DNA of 48,702 nt from Hyphomonadaceae bacterium (GTDB lineage Bacteria; Pseudomonadota; Alphaproteobacteria; Caulobacterales; Hyphomonadaceae): assembly GCA_030158285.1 (NCBI GenBank), contig JAOATF010000116.1, positions 1 through 48,702 of the forward strand, written 5' to 3'. A program made the position numbers and the translations under genes. The notes under the pieces are model-generated. The model made no database searches and was not told the DNA's origin. It was given only the letters and a program-made list of their open reading frames with translations. The first letter of the stretch is position 1. Every line of letters begins with the position of its first letter. Below, in pieces: positions 42,443 through 48,702 of this stretch.

Positions 42443-44746
42443 TCAGCCCAGTGCGCGGCGGCGCAACGGAAGGATATTCGATCCGGCGCGCGAGGCGGGG
42501 TCTTTCTTGTCGATCTCGGTGGACGGGATCGGGCGGCTGTAAAGGAAGCCTTGCACTTCCGTGCAACCGAGGCCGGCGAGGATGGCGGCCTGCTGTTCAT
42601 TCTCGACGCCTTCAGCCGTGACGCGCATGCCGAGATCGCGGGCGAGCGAGATGACGGCGCGGACGATGGCCTGGTTTTCGGTCGAGGTGTCGATGTCGCG
42701 CACGAAGCGCTGGTCGATCTTGATCTTGTCGAACGGGAAGGCGCGCAGGTAGCTGAGCGAGGAATAGCCGGTGCCGAAGTCATCGAGCGCGATCTTCACG
42801 CCGAGCTCGCGCAGCGCGTGGAGCGTGCGGATGTTGTGTTCCGTTTCGTCCATCAGGACGCTTTCGACGATCTCGATTTCCAGGCGGCGCGGATCGAGCT
42901 GGTAGGTAGCGAGAGCGCTGATGACGGTGGCAACCAACGACGGGTTCTTCATCTGCGCAGGCGACAGGTTGATGGCGACGGCGACGTCGTCTTTCCACTG
43001 CGCGGCTTCCTCGATCGCCTTTCGGATCACCCACTCGCCGAGCGGCACGATGATGCCGGTCTCTTCAGCGCATGTAATGAACAGGCCGGGCGAAACAAGG
43101 CCGTGGCCGGGGCGGTTCCAGCGCAGCAGGGTCTCGTAGCCGGAGACCTTGCGGGTGCGGGTGTTCACCAGCGGCTGGAAGTAGACTTCCATGGCTTCGG
43201 CGGCGAGGGCGGCGCGAAGGTCGGTTTCGAGGTCGGCGCGGACTTGCGCATCCTGTTCCATGCCCGGCTCGAAGAAGCGGGCGCAGCCGCGGCCCTGGGC
43301 CTTGGCGCGATAGAGCGCGAGTTCGGCGTTCTTCATCAGCTCGGCGGGATCGAGGCCGTTTTCCGGAGCGACAGCCACGCCGACGCTGCCGCCGGCGAGG
43401 ATTTCCTTGTTGCCGAGATAGACCGGCGCCAGCAGGGCGTCGACGATGTGGTCGGCCATTTCGCCGGCTTCATCGATCAGCACATCCGTCTGCAGCACCG
43501 CGAATTCATCGCCGCCAAGACGAGCGAGGAAGGCGTTGGCGCCGACGCAATCGCGCAGGCGTTCGGCGACAACTTTCAGGTAGGCGTCGCCCGCCGGGTG
43601 GCCCTGCGTGTCGTTCAGGGTCTTGAAGTTGTCGAGGTCGATGACGAACAGGGCGAAGCCTTCGCCGGTGGCGTTGGCGGTTTCCTGCGCGATCTCCAGC
43701 TGGCGCACCAGTATGGCGCGGTTGGGGAGGTCGGTCAGTGAATCGTATTCGGTGACGTAGGCGATGCGGGCTTCGGTGTCGCGAGCGCGGGTCACGTCGG
43801 AGCAGACGCCGCGCCAGCCAATATCGGCCGTGGGCTGACCGCTGACCGACCACCAGGCTTCACGGGCGCCGATGGAGACGCGGAGCATTTCGTCCTTGAA
43901 CGGTTTGCGATCACGCAACAGCTCGTCGAGGCGATGGACGGACTCGGGGGCGAAGAGGGCGAGGAAGCTGCCGCCTTCGAGCATGTCGGCGGGGAGGCCG
44001 GCCGCATCGACAAAGCGTTGTGACGGCTTGACCAGGCGGTGCTGGGCGTCGATGCGCCAGAGCCAGTCGACTGAGTGTGCCTCGAAATCGTTGAGCAGCA
44101 GGGCCATCGTATCCTTGGCGTCCTGCATCGCAGCGTTGGCGAGGTGGCGGCGGATGTTGGCTTCGTTGCTGGCGGCGGCGAAGCGTTGCAGCGTCAGGAT
44201 GCCGGCGAGGATCAGCAGCGCGGTGTTGAGCCACCAGGACGGATTGGCGACCGCCATGCCGACGCAGGCGCCCGCGCCGACGAGCAGAGAGTAGCCCAGC
44301 GAGGCGACCGGGAAGCTGGAGTGCAGCAGAGCGCCGACGCACAGAATGGCGGCGGTGAAGACGCCGAGAAGCAGGTAGTGATCCGCGTGGCTCGATGCAA
44401 TGAGCGCGCAGATGATGCCGCCCCAGAGAGCGCCGGAGAACAGGGTATAGCGGACAATGCGGCCGTCTTCGATCGCTCCGGGAAGGTCACTCGCCGTACG
44501 GCGGGCTTCGCGCATGCGGATGAAGATGAGTACGGCGCTGGTGTAGCACCAGACGAAGACCAGCGGCATCGCCGCTTCGTTCCAGAACGCAAAGGTGAGG
44601 ACGACGGCGTTGAGCAGCGAGTGGATCGCAGCCAACGGAGCCAGCGCATGGAAAGCGCCGCGACGCTCGGCGTTGACGGTTTCACGCAGCTCGGCCGGGA
44701 CATCGACCTCGCCGAAGAAGATTGTGCGAAGATTCGCGAAGATCAT
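42443..44746 (-). CDS. Membrane-bound GGDEF-EAL cyclic-di-GMP enzyme
   Basis: A 767-residue protein: an N-terminal membrane block of about five to six helices (residues about 35-190), a PAS-like domain (about 210-330), a GGDEF domain with intact signature RLGGDEF and the preceding RxxD-like inhibition region not evident, then an EAL domain. The first EAL signature reads ETLLRW (Glu retained), with INLSPAQM, EIVES and DDFGTGYSSLSYL intact, so phosphodiesterase chemistry is plausible. It may synthesise and/or degrade cyclic-di-GMP. The start at 44746 is chosen for AGGGTGGG before it. It lies upstream of the glycosyltransferase on the same strand, and a 20-base near-palindrome lies upstream. Confidence 0.92.
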   Translation of the reverse strand: MIFANLRTIFFGEVDVPAELRETVNAERRGAFHALAPLAAIHSLLNAVVLTFAFWNEAAMPLVFVWCYTSAVLIFIRMREARRTASDLPGAIEDGRIVRYTLFSGALWGGIICALIASSHADHYLLLGVFTAAILCVGALLHSSFPVASLGYSLLVGAGACVGMAVANPSWWLNTALLILAGILTLQRFAAASNEANIRRHLANAAMQDAKDTMALLLNDFEAHSVDWLWRIDAQHRLVKPSQRFVDAAGLPADMLEGGSFLALFAPESVHRLDELLRDRKPFKDEMLRVSIGAREAWWSVSGQPTADIGWRGVCSDVTRARDTEARIAYVTEYDSLTDLPNRAILVRQLEIAQETANATGEGFALFVIDLDNFKTLNDTQGHPAGDAYLKVVAERLRDCVGANAFLARLGGDEFAVLQTDVLIDEAGEMADHIVDALLAPVYLGNKEILAGGSVGVAVAPENGLDPAELMKNAELALYRAKAQGRGCARFFEPGMEQDAQVRADLETDLRAALAAEAMEVYFQPLVNTRTRKVSGYETLLRWNRPGHGLVSPGLFITCAEETGIIVPLGEWVIRKAIEEAAQWKDDVAVAINLSPAQMKNPSLVATVISALATYQLDPRRLEIEIVESVLMDETEHNIRTLHALRELGVKIALDDFGTGYSSLSYLRAFPFDKIKIDQRFVRDIDTSTENQAIVRAVISLARDLGMRVTAEGVENEQQAAILAGLGCTEVQGFLYSRPIPSTEIDKKDPASRAGSNILPLRRRALG

Positions 44747-44817
44747 TCTGCCCACCCTGACCCATAGGGGTCCAGTTGCACACATTGGCAGAACAGGGTC
44801 GATTTCACGTCAAACCG

Positions 44818-44837
44818 ATTGATGAAATTTCATCGAT
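44818..44837. promoter_or_regulatory. Near-perfect palindrome upstream of the GGDEF-EAL gene
   Basis: ATTGATGAAATTTCATCGAT: the inner 14 bases (44821-44834) are a perfect palindrome. It lies 72 bases before the start codon of the cyclic-di-GMP gene, in otherwise GC-rich DNA, and is an operator candidate. Confidence 0.5.
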
Positions 44838-44878
44838 GTGCGGCGGGCCGTCGCGTTCAAAGGTTTACGAGAAGTGAC

Positions 44879-45895
44879 TCAGCCGAGATGACCAGCGAGC
44901 GCGTCGATCTCGTGCGGTTCGGTTGCCCAGGAGCAGACGAAGCGGTGCGAGCCGTCGATCCACGGGTAGAAAGTCGCGCCGGCCTTGGCGAGTTTGTCGG
45001 CGATGCCTTCGGGCAGGTGGACGAAGACTTCGTTGCCGTCACAGGGATGGGCGAGCTCTGCGCCAGCGCGCGTCAACGCATCGGCAAGACGTGTTGCCGA
45101 GGTGTTAGCGCGGCGAGCGAGGTCGAGCCAGAGGCCGTCTTTCAGGTAAGCGCCCATCTGCGCGCCGAGGAAGCGCATCTTGGGCGGCATGTGCCCGGCG
45201 CGCTTGACGCGGACTTTCAGGTCCATCAGGCGCTGGCGCGCGGCGCCGAAGAGAATGATCGCCTCGCAACCGACAGCGCCGTTCTTGGTTGCGCCAAAGC
45301 AGAGGACGTCGACGCCGGCGCGCCATGTCATCTCGGCGGGCGAGGCGCCGGTGGAGACGAGCGCGTTGGCGAGGCGGGCGCCATCGAGATGCACGGCGAG
45401 GCCGGCGGCGTGAGCGAGGGCGGCGCGTTCGGCGATCTCGAACGGGCGATAGGCGGCGCCGCATTCGGTGAGGTTGGAGAGCGAGAGGACGTGAACGGGC
45501 GTCTCGTGGACGAAGTCGTGGCGGTTGGCGTCGAGTTTGCGCTTGAGGGCGGGGAGTTCGATGCGGGCGTGCTTGCCGGAGAGCAGGGAGAGCTTGGCGC
45601 CGCCGGTGAAGAATTCAGGCGCGCCGCGTTCGTCGCGCTCGATGTGCGCTTCGTCGTGGCAGAGGATGGCGCCGTGCGGCGGGCAGAGCGTGGCGAGAGC
45701 AAGCGCATTGGCCGCTGTGCCTGAGGGGACGAGCCAGATGTCGAGGTCGGTCTCGAAGGCATCGCGCAGGGATTTCTGGGCGGCGGCCGTCCAGGGGTCT
45801 GCGCCGTAGGAGGGCGCAGGGCCTTTCGAGGCGGCGAGCATGGCCTCGAGAATGGCGGGATGAGCGGGGGCGGCTGTGTCGGACGAGAAGTTCAT
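44879..45895 (-). CDS. ltaE: Low-specificity L-threonine aldolase
   Basis: A 338-residue PLP enzyme cleaving threonine (and other beta-hydroxy amino acids) to glycine and aldehyde. The family pattern is visible: N-terminal FSSDTAAPAHPAILEAM, the phosphate-binding VPSGTAANALAL, HEDEAH-like CHDEAHIERDE, VHLDGARLANAL, and PLP Lys in CFGATKNGAVGCE. The order and length match. CFGATKNG followed by CEAII is typical of the bacterial group. It is divergent from the amidohydrolase gene at 46019. Confidence 0.93.
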   Translation of the reverse strand: MNFSSDTAAPAHPAILEAMLAASKGPAPSYGADPWTAAAQKSLRDAFETDLDIWLVPSGTAANALALATLCPPHGAILCHDEAHIERDERGAPEFFTGGAKLSLLSGKHARIELPALKRKLDANRHDFVHETPVHVLSLSNLTECGAAYRPFEIAERAALAHAAGLAVHLDGARLANALVSTGASPAEMTWRAGVDVLCFGATKNGAVGCEAIILFGAARQRLMDLKVRVKRAGHMPPKMRFLGAQMGAYLKDGLWLDLARRANTSATRLADALTRAGAELAHPCDGNEVFVHLPEGIADKLAKAGATFYPWIDGSHRFVCSWATEPHEIDALAGHLG

Positions 45896-46018
45896 CGCCC
45901 GTGTGGAGCGGAAATCCGGGGTTTAGGCAAGCGGGGTGCGTGACCGGGCGGTACTCATTTACATTGCCCCGGGCGGGTGCATCCTCCGGCAAAAGAAAAG
46001 ACCAAGGGAGGACTGCCG

Positions 46019-47203
46019 GTGCCGTATGCTTCTGGTCGTGTGATCCATGATGCGGACAGCCATCTGATGGAGCTGCCGGATTGCTTGGAGGGGTTTATCG
46101 ATCCGGCTTTCCTGAGCGCGTATCGCGAGCTGCCGAAAGTGAGACACGCGCGGGCGCAGGCTTATGTGGAGCAGGCGCGGAGCCGGCATGCGGATGAAGG
46201 GTTTCGCGAGGCGGCGGACAGCAACATCATGTTGCGCAAGAATTACGATGCGCTGGGATCGTTCCTGAAGGCGGATCGTCCGCGGGCGCTGGACCAGTTG
46301 GGGTTTGCCTCGCAACTGGTGTTCACGACGTGGTGCCTCAACAATTTCGGGCTGGAGAAGCCGGCGGATGCAGCGCTCGGCTATGCCACGGCGACGGCGC
46401 ACAACCGGATGATGGCGGACTTCTGTGCGGTGGACCGGCGGCTGCTGGGCACGGCGTATGTGCCGCTGTTCGACATGGAGCGCGCGATCACGACGGCGCG
46501 CGAGGCGATCGCGATGGGCGCGAAGGCGCTGCTGATCCCGTCGCGGCCGCAGGGACGCTCGGCGAGCCATGTCGGCTATGATCCGATCTGGGCGATGGCG
46601 CAGGAGGCGGGGCTGCCGATCCTGTTCCATGTCGGTGACGAGAAGAAGCTGGACGACCAGTATTTCGACAATGGCTTGCCGCGCGTGAAGGACTTTCATG
46701 GCGGGGAGGAGAACTTCACATCGGTGTCCTACATGCCGATTCCGCATTCGGTGGAGCTGACGCTGGCGGCGATGATCATCGATGGCGTGATGGATCGCTT
46801 TCCGAAGCTGAAGTTCGGCGTGATCGAGCTGGGCGCGTCATGGGTGCCGGGGTGGATGCGCAATCTGGACGGCGCGGCGATGGCGTTCGCGAAGAACGAG
46901 GAGCGGCTGCAGAAGCTGTCGATGAAGCCGTCGGAGTTCGTGCAGCGGCAGGTGCGCGTGACGCCGTATCCGCACGAGGACATCGGCTGGCTGATCGCGA
47001 ATGCCGGGGAAGAGGTATTCCTGTTCTCGTCGGATTACCCGCATGTGGAAGGCGGGCGGAATCCGCTGAAGCGGTTCAATGACAGCCTCGCCGGATCAAG
47101 CACGCGGGCGGTGGATCGGTTCTACTGCGATAACTTCATCGATCTGATGGGGGCGGGGCTGGCGGAGGATCTGCGGTATCCGCGGCATCTGGCGGTGGCT
47201 TGA
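46019..47203 (+). CDS. Amidohydrolase-2 family protein (ACMSD-like TIM-barrel)
   Basis: A 394-residue metal-dependent hydrolase/decarboxylase of the amidohydrolase_2 family. The opening HDADSHLMELPD carries the first metal-binding residues, LFHVGD the His, LKFGVIELGASWVP the Glu/central strand and FSSDYPHVEGG the Asp. Family members hydrolyse or decarboxylate aromatic or cyclic acids. The GTG at 46019 is preferred because AGGGAGG lies eight bases upstream and family similarity begins just after; a GTG at 45977 would add 14 residues without similarity. The enzyme is probably catabolic; the substrate is not determinable. Confidence 0.88.
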   Translation: MPYASGRVIHDADSHLMELPDCLEGFIDPAFLSAYRELPKVRHARAQAYVEQARSRHADEGFREAADSNIMLRKNYDALGSFLKADRPRALDQLGFASQLVFTTWCLNNFGLEKPADAALGYATATAHNRMMADFCAVDRRLLGTAYVPLFDMERAITTAREAIAMGAKALLIPSRPQGRSASHVGYDPIWAMAQEAGLPILFHVGDEKKLDDQYFDNGLPRVKDFHGGEENFTSVSYMPIPHSVELTLAAMIIDGVMDRFPKLKFGVIELGASWVPGWMRNLDGAAMAFAKNEERLQKLSMKPSEFVQRQVRVTPYPHEDIGWLIANAGEEVFLFSSDYPHVEGGRNPLKRFNDSLAGSSTRAVDRFYCDNFIDLMGAGLAEDLRYPRHLAVA

Positions 47204-47268
47204 CGAAGGTAGCCGTCACCGTCCCGTCTTTATTATAGCTTCTACTTCAACGTCAAATGGTTGCGTCA

Positions 47269-47790
47269 ATGAGATACAGGCTAGCTTTTGGCGCTTGCGG
47301 CATTTCTCTGGTCGTGGCCTGCGGTGTCCATGTGCCTCCTGTCGGTAGCTCATCCCTTGTGACTGCGAACGGCGTGCGTATTTCCTCGACGTCGGGCGTA
47401 GCCAACAATTGTGGTGCACCGGCGATTGCAAACAGCCATAGCTACACCATCAAGAATACAGTCATCGACGTTGGGGGGAGATCTGAGCGCGATCCCTATT
47501 TTGAATTTGCAGATCCCGGAATAGACAAGAACCGAGCTAAGCAGGCGGTCAATATTCTGAGACGATTTGATAGCGAGTTTCGCGGCGCTTGCTCAGATTG
47601 GGTTCGTGTCCCCGAGAACGAGAAGGCACCGTTTCTGGCCCATCATGATGCCGCGCTGGTTGGGCTGATTGAGAGCGCAACCCGGCTTGAAGCGCAGACA
47701 ACGAATGATGGATTCGTCGCCGAGATGGAGTTGGCGAGGAAGCGGATCGATGATCTGGAAGCCCGCAAGCCTCAAGGAGCGCGCTGGTAG
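47269..47790 (+). CDS. Small lipoprotein of unknown function, atypical composition
   Basis: A 173-residue protein with a lipoprotein signal (lipobox VVAC) starting at the ATG at 47269; an ATG at 47257 is an alternative. After Cys comes a Ser/Val/Asn-rich stretch, then a charged helical part ending in a coiled-coil-like ELARKRIDDLEARK. Codon use and AT content differ from the neighbours. No family recognised and no clear ribosome site. Confidence 0.5.
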   Translation: MRYRLAFGACGISLVVACGVHVPPVGSSSLVTANGVRISSTSGVANNCGAPAIANSHSYTIKNTVIDVGGRSERDPYFEFADPGIDKNRAKQAVNILRRFDSEFRGACSDWVRVPENEKAPFLAHHDAALVGLIESATRLEAQTTNDGFVAEMELARKRIDDLEARKPQGARW

Positions 47791-47853
47791 CTAGCGACGC
47801 TTCGCGCAGCGAAATGCACCATTAGCATCCGCTTTCACCTCAAAGAAAAAGAC

Positions 47854-47876
47854 GCGCTTCGAGGAAGCGCGCCTTT
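47854..47876 (+). terminator. Intrinsic terminator after the atypical lipoprotein gene
   Basis: 47854-47860 pairs with 47864-47870 (7 pairs, GAG loop), followed by GCCTTTCC. Confidence 0.6.
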
Positions 47877-48093
47877 CCCGTTACTCCACGCGTACTCTAC
47901 GCGGCCGATCGAGCTACGCGAATCGGCCAAGACCACTTACGCACGCAGCCGTGATCGAGGCGAGCGCCAGAAGCAGCGAGAGCTGCAACGGGCTGTGCGG
48001 AACGCATTACGCTTTACAGGTACAAATCGAAACGAAAACGGGCGCGGAGCTGGAATAGCAACTCAACGCGCCCTCTTTCGGGTCAGAAAATCA

Positions 48094-48137
48094 GACCGCC
48101 GGATCCGGGAGGGGGGGAGGGTCCGGATCCGGTGGTC
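48094..48137 (-). terminator. Terminator of the phasin gene
   Basis: 48094-48108 pairs with 48123-48137 (GACC plus CCGGATCCGG on each side, near-perfect). The minus strand continues TGATTTTCTG, so it ends transcription from the phasin gene. Confidence 0.65.
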
Positions 48138-48151
48138 ACGCGAAGAAAGTC

Positions 48152-48580
48152 TTAGGCGACTTTCTTGGCGGATTTGGCAGCCGTCTTGGCCGTGGCGGCA
48201 ACTTCTTCAACGGCTTTCGGCGTGAGCGTCACGACCGTTTCGAAGATTTCCGTCTGGGCTTTCTTGGCGACTTCAGCGTAGGCCATCAGGCGGGCCGGGA
48301 TGTCCTGCATCGTGGCCTGGGCCAGTTCGCCGGCTTTCTTGGCGTAGGCGGTCGGCTGGGCTTCGGCGGTCATCAGGACGGTGGCGTCCTTGGCAGCGTC
48401 GGTCATCCAGGCGGTCGTCAGCTCAACGTTCTTGTTGAGGGCTTCGATCGCGACAGCGCGATACTTGGCCTGCATGTCGGCGAACGCTTTCAGCGGCGCG
48501 GCATTGGCGAAGTCGGGCATGAATTTCGTGAATTGTTCCATGTTCTTGTTGAAGTCGAACATGTCGGTCATCGGGTTCAT
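48152..48580 (-). CDS. Phasin family protein (polyhydroxyalkanoate granule)
   Basis: A 142-residue small amphipathic helical protein of the phasin family, which coats polyhydroxyalkanoate granules. The N-terminal FDFNKNMEQFTKFMPDF is a typical phasin opening, followed by long helices (MQAKYRAVAIEALNKNVELT), and the C-terminus is Ala/Lys-rich (AATAKTAAKSAKKVA). Low-complexity sequence makes family membership less certain than for longer enzymes. The start at 48580 has AGGAG upstream; the frame is open further upstream without similarity. Upstream palindromes suggest PhaR-type control. Confidence 0.8.
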   Translation of the reverse strand: MNPMTDMFDFNKNMEQFTKFMPDFANAAPLKAFADMQAKYRAVAIEALNKNVELTTAWMTDAAKDATVLMTAEAQPTAYAKKAGELAQATMQDIPARLMAYAEVAKKAQTEIFETVVTLTPKAVEEVAATAKTAAKSAKKVA

Positions 48581-48625
48581 GGGAGGCTCCTGAACGGGGG
48601 TATTCGTCTCGTTGCAGTCATCTAA

Positions 48626-48640
48626 TGCCGCGCTGCGGCA
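48626..48640. promoter_or_regulatory. Palindromic operator candidate upstream of the phasin gene
   Basis: TGCCGC-GCT-GCGGCA is an exact 6-3-6 inverted repeat, 46 bases before the phasin start codon. It resembles TGC/GCA-type sites bound by PhaR, the repressor of phasin genes, but the match is by shape rather than verified consensus. Confidence 0.45.
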
Positions 48641-48658
48641 AAGGCAAGATGATTTTTG

Positions 48659-48691
48659 CCGCAGGTGCGAAAAAGATTCCGCAGGTGCGAA
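48659..48691. repeat. Two 13-base direct repeats upstream of the phasin gene
   Basis: CCGCAGGTGCGAA occurs at 48659-48671 and again at 48679-48691, 20 bases apart (about two helical turns), next to the palindrome at 48626. A tandem regulator site is possible. Confidence 0.5.
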
Positions 48692-48702
48692 CCCCAAGTT
48701 AG

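Larger units (their letters stand above)
47791..48151. other. Intergenic stretch with hairpins, no gene seen
   Basis: This 361-base stretch holds no convincing gene. It contains a terminator hairpin at 47854-47876, a GGCCGAT/ATCGGCC hairpin near 47900-47926 and the phasin terminator at 48094-48137. Between 47940 and 48090 I see no other structure or gene. Confidence 0.6.

Overview
The window is GC-rich chromosomal DNA from an alphaproteobacterium. The best evidence is a complete alphaproteobacterial general stress response locus (PhyR, NepR, EcfG and a HisKA_2 sensor kinase) with EcfG-type promoters. Abundant TonB-dependent receptors, tricorn-like and cyanophycinase-like exported peptidases, several acyl-CoA dehydrogenases and a phasin (polyhydroxyalkanoate granule protein) fit Caulobacterales, probably the Hyphomonadaceae/Caulobacteraceae side. 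The family assignment is inference.

Layout. 1-0.57 kb: no convincing gene, but a run of nested perfect stems ending in a terminator-like hairpin, which may be an unidentified structured RNA. 0.5-8.2 kb: an exported type-B carboxylesterase whose last codons lie in a palindromic repeat, a COG4529-type FAD/NAD protein, a 975-residue TIR-membrane-WD40 protein, a small exported protein and a DUF4344 metallopeptidase. 8.4-13 kb: L-serine dehydratase, then an iron unit made of a Fur box, a Fiu-type siderophore receptor and PiuC oxygenase. 13-24.2 kb: a cyanophycinase-like peptidase divergent from a TonB receptor, an acyl-CoA dehydrogenase, an AceE/transketolase-like protein and a tricorn protease homologue. 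24.3-30.6 kb: tRNA-Ile2(CAU) followed by the stress-response island. 30.6-40.5 kb: oxidoreductases and hydrolases (SDR, serine hydrolase, acyl-CoA dehydrogenases, a chromene-carboxylate isomerase-like protein, amidohydrolase, aldehyde dehydrogenase) separated by long inverted repeats. 40.5-48.7 kb: a GT2 glycosyltransferase, a GGDEF-EAL protein, threonine aldolase, an amidohydrolase, an atypical small lipoprotein gene and a phasin gene with a palindromic upstream region.

The most coherent system is the stress island. Six sites match GGAAC-N16/17-CGTT exactly between 24.7 and 30.55 kb. Two drive phyR and nepR-ecfG divergently. The other four lie directly upstream of small membrane or lipoprotein genes (DUF1328, entericidin-like, a 48-residue one-helix protein, and a two-gene unit ending in a glycine-zipper lipoprotein). 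The sequence therefore suggests a self-activating sigma factor locus packed together with its own envelope-stress targets.

All functional statements come from reading motifs in the translated sequence. No database search was run.
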